A DNA stretch of 13,674 nt. Source: Actinomycetes bacterium. Its GTDB lineage: Bacteria > Actinomycetota > Acidimicrobiia > Acidimicrobiales > Microtrichaceae. The notes beneath the pieces were generated by a model, which was not told the DNA's origin, did no database searches, and saw only the letters and a list, made by a program, of their open reading frames with translations. The stretch lies in assembly GCA_023434535.1 (NCBI GenBank), contig JAEYSR010000278.1, positions 1 to 13,674 of the forward strand, in the 5' to 3' direction. The translations under genes were made by a program, and so were the position numbers. Shown here in pieces: positions 1-5,568 of this stretch (position 1 is its first letter; every line of letters starts with the position of its first letter).

Positions 1-208
1 GCCCCCGGGTGGGTACGGCCCACCGGCCGGTCCCGCCTCGACGCCCCCTCCGGGCGGGTACGCGCCCCCGGCTCCCGCCGTGCCGCCGACCCCGGGCGAG
101 TCGACGCCGCCCCTCGCCCCGCCGGCACCGCCGCAGATGCCGCCGCCGGCCCCGACCGATCCCGCCCCCGGCGGACCGCCTCCGCCTCCGCCTCCGGCGC
201 AGACCTGA
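1..208 (+). CDS. C-terminal fragment of a Pro/Gly-rich protein (5' end outside window)
   Basis: The frame starting at position 2 is open to the TGA at 206-208 and reads as a low-complexity tail of about 68 residues. It is dominated by Pro, Gly and Ala, with PPGGYGPP- and PPGGYAPP-like units and a final run of prolines before AQT. This is the usual look of a disordered tail on an actinobacterial membrane or envelope protein. The other plus-strand frames give Arg-rich or Ala/Arg-rich nonsense, which is why this frame was chosen. No catalytic or membrane domain lies inside the window, so the function cannot be assigned. Known context: such PPGGY tails often follow RDD, DUF4190 or kinase membrane domains, but that is only a hint here. 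Confidence 0.6.
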   Translation, partial: PPGGYGPPAGPASTPPPGGYAPPAPAVPPTPGESTPPLAPPAPPQMPPPAPTDPAPGGPPPPPPPAQT

Positions 209-243
209 GCGATTCCGGGTCGAGGGCGGGTCCGCGGCGCGAG

Positions 244-249
244 TAGACA
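244..249 (+). promoter_or_regulatory. Possible -10 element of a leaderless dapE transcript
   Basis: The hexamer TAGACA ends 7 nt before the GTG start of dapE, and no Shine-Dalgarno sequence is visible upstream of that GTG. A -10 at this distance would place the transcription start at or next to the start codon. It differs from the TANNNT pattern at the last base and there is no clear -35, so support is weak. Confidence 0.3.
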
Positions 250-256
250 CTCGTCC

Positions 257-1333
257 GTGACCGTCGCGCCTCCCGACCTCCTCGAGCGCACGGCGTCGCT
301 GGTCGCAGTGCGGTCGGAGAGCTTCGACGAACGGGAGCTCGCCGATCGGATCGAGACCGAGCTCCGGACCCACGACCACCTCGTCGTCGACCGCGTCGGC
401 GACAACGTGGTGGCGCGGACGCAGCTGGACCGCCCCCTCCGCGTCGTCCTCGGCGGTCACACCGACACTGTGCCGGCCAACGGCAACGAGGTTCCGCGGA
501 TCGACGGAGAGGTCCTGTGGGGGCTCGGATCGACCGACATGAAGGGCGGCCTCGCCGTCATGCTCGAGCTCGCGGCGCGCCACTCCCGGCCCGCGGTCGA
601 CGTGACCTACGTCTTCTACGCCCGTGAGGAGGTCGCCGCGATCGAGTCCGGACTGCTCGAGCTGAAGGCGAGCCGGCCGGAGCTCCTCGAGGGCGACGTC
701 GCCATCCTGGGTGAGCCCACCGACGGCTCGGTCGAGGCCGGCTGCCAGGGGGTCCTGCGGCTCCGGGTCACGCTCGTCGGAGCCCGTGCCCACGCGGCGC
801 GGGCGTGGATGGGTCGCAACGCCATCCACCGGCTCGGGCGGCTGCTCGCGGTGCTCGACGAGTACGAGCCCCGTCGGCCGCTGATCCTCGGGTGCCAGTT
901 CCACGAGGGCCTCCTCGCCACCCACGTCGAGGGCGGCGTCGCCGGCAACGTCGTGCCCGATCGGGCCTCGGTCAGCCTCGTCCACCGGTTCGCCCCCGAC
1001 CGCACCCTGGAGGAGGCCGAGGCCCACGTCCGCTCGGTGCTCGCTCCCGTCCTCGAGGACGGCGACACGGTCGAGGTGCTGGACCGGTCGCCGGCCGCGT
1101 ACCCGGCTCTGGAGCACCCGGTGGTGGCGACGCTGGTCGAGCGGCACCACCTGCAGGTGAGCGCCAAGCTCGGCTGGACCGACGTCGCCCGCTTCAGCGA
1201 GTGGGGCGTGCCGGCGATCAACCTCGGCCCCGGCGTGGCGCTCCTGGCCCACACCAAGGACGAGCGCGTCGACCGCGCGAGCCTGGAGCGCACCTACACC
1301 GCCCTCGACGACCTCCTCACGAACGGGACATAG
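257..1333 (+). CDS. dapE: Succinyl-diaminopimelate desuccinylase (M20 peptidase family)
   Basis: This 358-aa M20-family metallohydrolase most likely hydrolyses N-succinyl-LL-2,6-diaminopimelate to LL-diaminopimelate and succinate, in lysine and peptidoglycan precursor synthesis in the cytoplasm. Visible motifs are GGHTDTVP (66-73, metal ligand H68 with D70), GSTDMKGG (91-98, bridging ligand D94), AREE (122-125, the catalytic acid/base pair E124-E125), LGEPTD (151-156, ligand E153), and a C-terminal HTKDE with H332. The dimerisation (lid) domain is roughly 165-275, including H179 in ARAHAAR. Length is normal for the family. The GTG at 257 gives a natural N-terminus but has no Shine-Dalgarno, so translation may be leaderless. 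dapD lies 74 bp downstream on the same strand, which supports DapE over the related ArgE or other M20 hydrolases. Confidence 0.88.
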   Translation: MTVAPPDLLERTASLVAVRSESFDERELADRIETELRTHDHLVVDRVGDNVVARTQLDRPLRVVLGGHTDTVPANGNEVPRIDGEVLWGLGSTDMKGGLAVMLELAARHSRPAVDVTYVFYAREEVAAIESGLLELKASRPELLEGDVAILGEPTDGSVEAGCQGVLRLRVTLVGARAHAARAWMGRNAIHRLGRLLAVLDEYEPRRPLILGCQFHEGLLATHVEGGVAGNVVPDRASVSLVHRFAPDRTLEEAEAHVRSVLAPVLEDGDTVEVLDRSPAAYPALEHPVVATLVERHHLQVSAKLGWTDVARFSEWGVPAINLGPGVALLAHTKDERVDRASLERTYTALDDLLTNGT

Positions 1334-1393
1334 GGGTGCACAGCGACACACCTCGTCGCGATCCCGACCCCGGAACCTCAGATCTAACCCCAC

Positions 1394-1399
1394 AAGGAG
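1394..1399 (+). promoter_or_regulatory. Ribosome binding site fixing the dapD start
   Basis: AAGGAG lies 8 nt before the GTG at 1408. The reading frame is open far upstream, through dapE in another frame, so this site is what decides the start. Confidence 0.75.
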
Positions 1400-1407
1400 C
1401 ACCGCAC

Positions 1408-2550
1408 GTGACCGACCAGCCCAGGCCGACGACCGTCGAGGAGTTCACCGAGATGGTGGACGCGGCACGCCGACGCCCCGAGTTCAGCGAACCGGCGGCG
1501 TTCGGGCTGGGAGTGGCGTCGATCGCCGACGCGGACGGCTCGGTGCTCGACACGTGGTTCCCGTCGCTGAACCTGGACGAGAACCTGGGCTTCGCAGCCC
1601 TGGTCCACGACGTGTGCGGGACCGGCGACCCGTCCGGGACCGTGACCGTCTCCCCCGACCACGTGGCCGAGATCCTGGCCCGGTCGCAGGTGTTCGCGGA
1701 GTCGCTCCAGGACCACCCGAACCTGGAGGTGCTCGATGCGCTGGCCGGCTTGGTCGAGCGCCCGAACGCGTTGCCCGTGCGCAAGGTCGTGGTGATGACG
1801 TCGATCCCGGCCCTCGACGCCCCGCCGGTCGACGCCCACGACGTCTACCTCCGCCTCCACCTGCTGTCCTCGCGCCGGGTCGCACCTCACGGCGTGAGCC
1901 TCGAGGGCCAGTTCGGCCTGCTCTCGAACGTGGTCTGGACCACGCTCGGCCCCTGCGACGTGGCGTCGTTCCCGACGGCCCAGCGCGCCATCCGCAGCGC
2001 GGGCGGCGTGCTCGGCGTGACCAGCGTCGACAAGTTCCCGAGGATGATCGACTACGTGGTGCCGACCGGCGTCCGGATTGCGGACGCCGAGCGGGTGCGG
2101 CTCGGAGCGCACCTGGCCGAGGGCACGACCGTGATGCACGAGGGGTTCGTGAACTTCAACGCCGGGACCCTGGGGGCCTGCATGGTCGAGGGTCGGATCT
2201 CGGCCGGCGTGACCGTCGGTGCCGACACCGACATCGGCGGCGGCAGCTCGATCATGGGGACCCTGTCGGGCGGCGGCAAGGAGGTCGTGTCGGTGGGGGA
2301 GCGCTGCCTGCTCGGCGCCAACGCCGGCATCGGCATCTCGCTCGGCGACGGGTGCATCGTGGAGGCCGGGCTCTACGTGACGGCCGGGACGGTCGTGACC
2401 CTGCCCGACGGCTCCCGCCGGAAGGCCAAGGAGCTCAGCGGAGCGGCCGACCTGCTGTTCCGCCGCAACTCGGTCAGCGGTGCGGTCGAGGTCCTGCCCC
2501 GGGAGGGGACGTGGGAAGAGGGCCTCAACGACGCCCTCCACTCGAACTGA
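1408..2550 (+). CDS. dapD: 2,3,4,5-tetrahydropyridine-2,6-dicarboxylate N-succinyltransferase
   Basis: This 380-aa enzyme transfers succinyl from succinyl-CoA to tetrahydrodipicolinate, the step that opens the succinylase branch of the diaminopimelate pathway in which DapE acts later. The N-terminal domain contains GSVLDTWFP (44-52). The C-terminal left-handed beta-helix (about 220-335) carries the hallmark MHEGFVNFNAGTLG (243-256), MVEGRISAGV (259-268), GGGSSIMGTLSGGG (277-290) and CLLGANAGIGISLGD (300-314), as in the mycobacterial/corynebacterial DapD subtype. From memory, the M. tuberculosis protein is about 317 aa and begins near our residue 32, so this protein has an N-terminal extension of about 30 residues (TVEEFTEMVDAARRRPEF). 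The extension is supported by the AAGGAG upstream of the GTG. The gene sits 74 bp after dapE, probably co-transcribed. It ends before a strong hairpin shared with lexA. Confidence 0.93.
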   Translation: MTDQPRPTTVEEFTEMVDAARRRPEFSEPAAFGLGVASIADADGSVLDTWFPSLNLDENLGFAALVHDVCGTGDPSGTVTVSPDHVAEILARSQVFAESLQDHPNLEVLDALAGLVERPNALPVRKVVVMTSIPALDAPPVDAHDVYLRLHLLSSRRVAPHGVSLEGQFGLLSNVVWTTLGPCDVASFPTAQRAIRSAGGVLGVTSVDKFPRMIDYVVPTGVRIADAERVRLGAHLAEGTTVMHEGFVNFNAGTLGACMVEGRISAGVTVGADTDIGGGSSIMGTLSGGGKEVVSVGERCLLGANAGIGISLGDGCIVEAGLYVTAGTVVTLPDGSRRKAKELSGAADLLFRRNSVSGAVEVLPREGTWEEGLNDALHSN

Positions 2551-2564
2551 CCTGCTGTCGAGCT

Positions 2565-2608
2565 GACCGTCTGCCACCCGCTCCCGGAGGGACGGGTGAC
2601 GGACGGTC
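2565..2608. terminator. Strong hairpin between convergent dapD and lexA (bidirectional terminator candidate)
   Basis: The arms are GACCGTCTGCCACCCG (2565-2580) and CGGGTGACGGACGGTC (2593-2608), around a 12-nt loop. Fifteen of 16 positions pair (one G-U, one C-A mismatch). It lies 14 bp after the dapD stop and 6 bp before the lexA stop. No U-tract follows on either strand, as is common for GC-rich actinobacterial terminators. Confidence 0.7.
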
Positions 2609-2614
2609 AGCCGG

Positions 2615-3325
2615 TCAGAGCTTGCGGAGGACGGTGACGAGCCGTCCGAACACGTGGACCTCCGACGCCGGGAACTCCATGGGCTGCAGCCGCTCGTTGG
2701 CCGGCAGCAGCGTGACGGTGGAGCCGGACCGGGTGAAGGTCTTGATCGTGGCCTCCTCGCCCGGGATGCCGGCCACGACGATGTCGCCGTTGACGACCTT
2801 GTCCTGGACCCGAGCCACGACGAAGTCGCCGTCGAGGATCCCGGCGTCGATCATCGAGTCGCCCCGCACCCGCAGCATGAACAGCTCGCCGTCCCCGCAG
2901 AAGTCGGCGGGCAGGGGGACGAGCTCCTCGACCTGCTCCTGCGCCAGGACCCCTGTCCCTGCCGCGACGTCGCCCACGAGGGGGACGTGGCGCGTGGGTC
3001 GGCGTTCGGCGGTGGTCCCGCTGGCGGTGTCGGCCAGCACCTCGATCGCGCGGGGCTTGGTCGGGTCCCGGCGGAGGTAGCCCAGCTTCTGCAGCGTGTG
3101 CAGGTGGCTGTGCACCGTCGACGGCGACGCCAGCCCGACGCCCTCGCCGATCTCCCGGACCGAGGGCGGGTACCCGCGCTCGCTCACCGTCTTCTCGATG
3201 AAGGCCAGGACGTCGTGCTGGCGCTGGGTCAGCTGCGCGTGCTGGCTCGGCTCGGACGGACCGCCGGCCGTGCCGCCGGTCCTCGATGTGCTGGTCCTGG
3301 CTGAGCTGGCTGGCTGCTCGCTCAC
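2615..3325 (-). CDS. lexA: LexA, SOS transcriptional repressor and self-cleaving protease
   Basis: This 236-aa SOS repressor binds LexA boxes and cleaves itself when stimulated by RecA-ssDNA filaments. It has a disordered N-terminal extension (1-30), then the winged-HTH domain (about 31-97), with QRQHDVLAFIEK, GYPPSVREIGEGVGLASPSTVHSH and GYLRRDPTKPRAIEV segments. A linker leads to the S24 peptidase domain (115-236). The scissile Ala-Gly is at 122-123 (VAAGTG). The catalytic dyad is S157 in RGDSM and K195 in ATIKTF. Start: the GTG at 3325 is preceded on the minus strand by GGGAGGA at good spacing. LexA-box-like sequences just upstream (3341-3356 and 3396-3407) imply autoregulation. The gene is divergent from a LysM protein and near nrdR, as in Mycobacterium. 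Confidence 0.95.
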   Translation of the reverse strand: MSEQPASSARTSTSRTGGTAGGPSEPSQHAQLTQRQHDVLAFIEKTVSERGYPPSVREIGEGVGLASPSTVHSHLHTLQKLGYLRRDPTKPRAIEVLADTASGTTAERRPTRHVPLVGDVAAGTGVLAQEQVEELVPLPADFCGDGELFMLRVRGDSMIDAGILDGDFVVARVQDKVVNGDIVVAGIPGEEATIKTFTRSGSTVTLLPANERLQPMEFPASEVHVFGRLVTVLRKL

Positions 3326-3340
3326 TGATGTCCTCCCGGG

Positions 3341-3356
3341 TCGAACAGGTGTTTGG
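3341..3356. promoter_or_regulatory. Degenerate LexA box proximal to lexA
   Basis: TCGAAC-AGGT-GTTTGG matches 10 of 12 defined bases of the actinobacterial consensus TCGAAC-N4-GTTCGA. It lies 16 bp before the lexA GTG. On the minus strand a TACGTT -10-like hexamer (plus-strand 3357-3362) would put the lexA transcription start inside this box, as expected for autorepression. Confidence 0.6.
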
Positions 3357-3393
3357 AACGTAGCACGTCACCCGTCCGGGGTGGTGGAGTCAC

Positions 3394-3409
3394 GGGAACA
3401 GGCGTTCCT
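3394..3409. promoter_or_regulatory. LexA box with perfect GAAC-N4-GTTC core (middle of the divergent region)
   Basis: GGGAAC-AGGC-GTTCCT has a perfect GAAC (3396-3399) and GTTC (3404-3407) core with a 4-bp spacer. Its position fits the upstream or -35 region of lexA on the minus strand. Confidence 0.75.
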
Positions 3410-3418
3410 CGAATGGAT

Positions 3419-3430
3419 GTTCGATCGAAC
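3419..3430. promoter_or_regulatory. Perfect 12-bp palindrome GTTCGATCGAAC (LexA half-sites facing outward)
   Basis: This is a fully symmetric 12-mer made of the same half-sites as the LexA boxes but in reversed order (GTTC-N4-GAAC). It lies between two proper boxes. It could be a relic, a binding site for another dimer, or one half of extended LexA contacts. Its function is unproven. Confidence 0.4.
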
Positions 3431-3432
3431 CC

Positions 3433-3461
3433 TTGACGACGAACACCCGTTCGTGCAGGCT
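3433..3461 (+). promoter_or_regulatory. Candidate promoter of the LysM gene, spanned by LexA boxes
   Basis: TTGACG (3433-3438) is followed after 17 bp by CAGGCT (3456-3461), which keeps the A at position 2 and T at position 6 of the -10. One perfect LexA box (3440-3453) fills the spacer and another (3466-3479) covers the predicted start point. This predicts tight SOS repression and a leader of about 160 nt. Confidence 0.5.
3439..3454. promoter_or_regulatory. LexA box, perfect core and symmetric flanks
   Basis: ACGAAC-ACCC-GTTCGT has 6-bp perfectly symmetric arms. It lies between the -35 and -10 of the candidate LysM-gene promoter. Confidence 0.85.
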
Positions 3462-3464
3462 GTG

Positions 3465-3480
3465 GCGAACGGGTGTTCGT
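3465..3480. promoter_or_regulatory. LexA box, exact reverse complement of the preceding one
   Basis: The core CGAAC-GGGT-GTTCG (3466-3479) is the exact reverse complement of 3440-3453, spacer bases included. The matching arms extend to 16 bp (3438-3453 against 3466-3481) with 12 bp between them. The centre-to-centre distance of the two boxes is 26 bp. Confidence 0.85.
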
Positions 3481-3630
3481 CCCAACGTCCTCGGCGGCAG
3501 CCGGACCACGTCGGGACCCGCACCCGGAGCCGCAGATTCCGATCCGCACCACGAACCCGCCTCCGGCTCGGCGCCCGACCTCCGGGCCCGGCCCGCCGGG
3601 ACTGTCACACCCCCTCGGGAGACTTCTCAC
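3480..3630 (+). other. Probable 5' leader of the LysM gene (no gene)
   Basis: About 150 bp lie between the last LexA box and the ATG. The frame is open back to 3433, but the residues are low-complexity and an ATG at 3433 would sit inside the promoter/operator. The stretch ends with a CCGGGAC...GTCACACCCC element (3596-3613) also found before nrdJ, and a GGGAG 10 nt before the ATG. No RNA family was recognised. Confidence 0.4.
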
Positions 3631-4062
3631 ATGGCCGCAGTCATCGACCTCCACACCGGCGAACGTGTCCTCGACGCCCCTCGCCGTCCGCAGCTCCGCC
3701 TGGTCCAGGGCGGCCGTCAGGACGCCGCATCCGTGGCCGGGTCGGCCGTCCGCCCCCTGCCGTCGCAGCGCACGTACCTGGTCCGCCGGGTCGTCGCACT
3801 GGCGGTCGCCGTCGTCGTCGTGCTGGCCGTCGCACAGGTGCTGGCGGGCGTCGGGAGGATCGTCGCCGCCGAGATGGACACTCCTCCGGCCGCGTCCGGC
3901 CAGGTCCACGTCGTCCAGCCGGGCGACACCGCCTGGGACATCGCCGCCCGGCTGGCCCCCGACATGGATCGCAGGGTCGCCGTCGACCAGCTGCTCGCCC
4001 TGAACGGCCAGGGCGCCATCACCGTGGGCCAGGAGCTGCGGTTGCCGGCGTCGTTCGACTGA
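3631..4062 (+). CDS. One-TM LysM-domain protein, probable SOS-induced cell-division suppressor
   Basis: This 143-aa protein has a cytoplasmic N-terminus (1-51, with VIDLHTGERVL), one hydrophobic helix (about 53-76, VVALAVAVVVVLAVAQVLAGV), and an extracytoplasmic LysM domain (about 91-138). The LysM starts VHVVQPGDTAWDIAARL, contains LLALNG, and ends with VGQELRLP. LysM binds peptidoglycan. The small TM-LysM layout, the place beside lexA and the LexA boxes on its promoter match the SOS division inhibitors YneA (Bacillus), DivS (Corynebacterium) and Rv2719c (M. tuberculosis). These proteins share little sequence, so no symbol is given. The predicted role is delaying septation during DNA damage. 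The ATG at 3631 is chosen because the upstream in-frame stretch is low-complexity and overlaps the operators. nrdR follows 104 bp later. Confidence 0.8.
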   Translation: MAAVIDLHTGERVLDAPRRPQLRLVQGGRQDAASVAGSAVRPLPSQRTYLVRRVVALAVAVVVVLAVAQVLAGVGRIVAAEMDTPPAASGQVHVVQPGDTAWDIAARLAPDMDRRVAVDQLLALNGQGAITVGQELRLPASFD

Positions 4063-4127
4063 GACGTCGCTGCCCGCCGACGCCGGATGCTGGGGAGCGC
4101 TCGGAGGTGGGATCGGGCACGTCGGCA

Positions 4128-4147
4128 GCCGGGGGTGGCACCCCGGC
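4128..4147 (+). terminator. GC-rich hairpin between the LysM gene and nrdR
   Basis: GCCGGGG (4128-4134) pairs perfectly with CCCCGGC (4141-4147) around a 6-nt loop. It lies 65 bp after the LysM stop and just before the candidate nrdR -10. It could end the LysM transcript, and it would also partly occupy the nrdR promoter region. Confidence 0.4.
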
Positions 4148-4153
4148 GGCAGG

Positions 4154-4159
4154 TAGGGT
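4154..4159 (+). promoter_or_regulatory. -10 element (TAGGGT) for leaderless nrdR
   Basis: TAGGGT fits the actinobacterial TANNNT pattern and ends 7 nt before the nrdR GTG, so transcription would start on the start codon. No convincing -35 is seen. The same hexamer recurs before several other starts in the window. Confidence 0.55.
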
Positions 4160-4166
4160 CACCGGA

Positions 4167-4634
4167 GTGCGGTGCCCCAGCTGCGGCGGACTCGAGGATC
4201 GTGTGGTGGACTCGCGCGCCGCGGACGATGGGACGACCATCCGTCGGCGGCGGCAGTGCGAGCACTGCTCCACCCGGTTCACCACCTTCGAGCGCATCGG
4301 CGAGGTGTCGCTGGTGGTGGTCAAGCGTGATGGCCGACGCGAGCCGTACGAACGGGCCAAGGTCCGCTCCGGTCTGCGATCGGCGTGCAAGGGCCGCTCG
4401 ATCGACGACGCGGTGATCGAGTCGTTGCTGTCCACGGTGGAGGACCGACTCGCGGTGCGGGGCGGCGAGGTCGAGAGCGCCCAGGTGGGTGCGCTGGTCC
4501 TGGAGGAGCTGCGACGCCTCGACGGCGTGGCCGCCGTCCGGTTCGCGTCGGTGTACAAGGGATTCCAGGGGCCCGAGGACTTCGAGCGGGAGATCCAGCT
4601 CCTCGTCGAGCCGCCGGAGCAGCAGCCGTCCTGA
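4167..4634 (+). CDS. nrdR: NrdR, transcriptional repressor of ribonucleotide reductase genes
   Basis: This 155-aa protein has the full NrdR architecture. The N-terminal zinc ribbon is MRCPSCGG...CEHC, with ligands C3, C6, C31 and C34, followed by TRFTTFERIG. The ATP-cone domain (about 48-138) senses ATP/dATP and begins LVVVKRDGRREPYERAKV. It includes the typical ASVYKGFQGPEDFE (127-140). NrdR represses nrd operons by binding paired NrdR boxes when loaded with dATP. The GTG at 4167 gives the canonical N-terminus and has no good Shine-Dalgarno, fitting leaderless translation. nrdJ lies about 1.2 kb downstream, separated by a reverse-strand gene, so the nrdR-nrdJ operon seen in Streptomyces is split here. 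Confidence 0.95.
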   Translation: MRCPSCGGLEDRVVDSRAADDGTTIRRRRQCEHCSTRFTTFERIGEVSLVVVKRDGRREPYERAKVRSGLRSACKGRSIDDAVIESLLSTVEDRLAVRGGEVESAQVGALVLEELRRLDGVAAVRFASVYKGFQGPEDFEREIQLLVEPPEQQPS

Positions 4635-4677
4635 TCGCCGGGCGGTCCGCTGGCCCCGGCTCGGCCGATCGGCGGCG

Positions 4678-5415
4678 TCAGGCCCGTCGGTAGGTGGCGA
4701 GGAGGGCGTCCTCGTCGTCGAGCCACAGGCGGTGGAGCTTCCGGTGGCGCAGCGCGGCCGGACCGTGGCCGAGCATGCCGACGTCCGCACCGCCGACGAC
4801 CGTCGGCGACGTGGTCGCGAAGAGCTCGTCGATCAGGTCCGCCCGGTGGAGCTGTCCGAGGAGCCCGGGTCCGCCCTCGCACAGGACCCAGCGGACCCCG
4901 TCCGCGTGGAGCCGGCCGAGCAGCGCCGGAAGGTCCACGCCGCCGTCGGAGCCGGTGCACTCCATGGCTTCGACGCCGGACGGGAGGTCGGACGGATCCA
5001 GGTCCTCGGCGTGCACGAGCAGGGGATCGGGGCCGTCGCCGACGAGGAACCGCTGGTCGGCCGGGATGTGGCCGGACCTGCTGACGAGCACCAGGCGCGC
5101 TGCGGGGCCCTGGCCGCGTCCGGCCCGCAGCGCCTGGGCGTCGGGCGCCGCGCTCGGTCGTCGGTAGTTCTCGGCGCGGGCGGTCCCGGCGCCGACCAGC
5201 ACCACATCCGCGAGGGCGCGCAGCGCCATGAAGGTCGCCTTGTCGCCGGCGGTGCCCAGCCCGCCGGAGCGCCCGTCGACGGCGAACGCGCCGTCCACGC
5301 TGGCGACCATGTTGGCCATGAGCCAGGGACGGTCGGACGGGACGGGTCGGTCGTCGTCGGCGAGCATGCCGAACGGGTCGTCGACCTCGACGAGGGTGGG
5401 GACGAGCTGGCGCAC
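4678..5415 (-). CDS. RibD C-terminal / dihydrofolate-reductase-like NADPH-dependent reductase
   Basis: This 245-aa protein of the RibD_C (pyrimidine reductase / DHFR-like) fold has no deaminase domain. Diagnostic segments are ANMVASVDGAFAVDGRSGGLG (34-54), the LRALADVVLVGAGTARAENY stretch (65-84) of the NADPH site, and VLCEGGPGLLGQL (177-189). The family member in M. tuberculosis, Rv2671, was annotated as riboflavin synthesis but reported to act as an alternative dihydrofolate reductase. Both roles are therefore open: 5-amino-6-(ribosylamino)uracil phosphate reduction or folate reduction. Its place between nrdR and nrdJ slightly favours a nucleotide/folate role. The gene is convergent with nrdR (43 bp gap, no strong terminator) and divergent from nrdJ. 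The GTG start has a TAGGGT 6 nt upstream and no Shine-Dalgarno. Confidence 0.82.
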   Translation of the reverse strand: MRQLVPTLVEVDDPFGMLADDDRPVPSDRPWLMANMVASVDGAFAVDGRSGGLGTAGDKATFMALRALADVVLVGAGTARAENYRRPSAAPDAQALRAGRGQGPAARLVLVSRSGHIPADQRFLVGDGPDPLLVHAEDLDPSDLPSGVEAMECTGSDGGVDLPALLGRLHADGVRWVLCEGGPGLLGQLHRADLIDELFATTSPTVVGGADVGMLGHGPAALRHRKLHRLWLDDEDALLATYRRA

Positions 5416-5421
5416 GCGCCG

Positions 5422-5427
5422 ACCCTA
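5422..5427 (-). promoter_or_regulatory. -10 element (TAGGGT) for the leaderless RibD-like gene
   Basis: On the minus strand TAGGGT is followed by 6 nt and then the GTG at 5415. The spacing predicts transcription starting at the start codon. No recognisable -35 or Shine-Dalgarno is present. Confidence 0.55.
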
Positions 5428-5503
5428 ACGGCGCGCGACGACCGTGCGGGGCAGCGGCCGCGGGTGCCTGTGGGGACCCCGGGGCGACCGGTCGATCCGA
5501 GGG

Positions 5504-5559
5504 GCCTGTGGGAAAATGGTGGAGAAATCCACACGTTGTTCCCCTTTCGACCCACAGGC
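5504..5559. promoter_or_regulatory. Nested inverted repeat upstream of the nrdJ -10 (operator candidate)
   Basis: The outer arms GCCTGTGGG (5504-5512) and CCCACAGGC (5551-5559) are perfect. Inside is GTGGA-GAAA-TCCAC (5519-5532). The block is AT-richer than its surroundings. A further direct copy of the 9-mer lies at 5466-5474. It ends 9 bp before the candidate -10, so a bound protein would occlude or contact polymerase. The TGTGGGAAA and AAATCCACA segments each match a DnaA box at 7 of 9 positions. Confidence 0.5.
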
Positions 5560-5568
5560 GACGCTCTC

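Noticed and set aside
9..260. 83-residue Arg-rich frame at the window start
   Set aside because: Its composition is that of a frame-shifted Pro/Gly-rich gene, and it overlaps the dapE start. The frame from position 2 reads as a coherent PPGGY tail.
1384..2577. Long open frames antisense to dapD, nrdJ (e.g. 6958-8217) and the membrane protein (8891-10084)
   Set aside because: They are by-products of high GC: Arg/Pro/Gly/His-rich, without domains, and lying over genes with clear family motifs.
3433..3630. 66-residue extension of the LysM protein from the ATG at 3433
   Set aside because: The extension would overlap the -35 and two LexA boxes and is low-complexity. The ATG at 3631 begins a plausible protein.
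5504..5560. Cobalamin riboswitch upstream of the B12-dependent nrdJ
   Set aside because: GGGAA, GGTG and AAATCC occur in the right order, but the second conserved half (CCCGCAACTGT), the GCCACTG segment and the closing elements are missing. The block also lies upstream of the best -10. An operator is the simpler reading.
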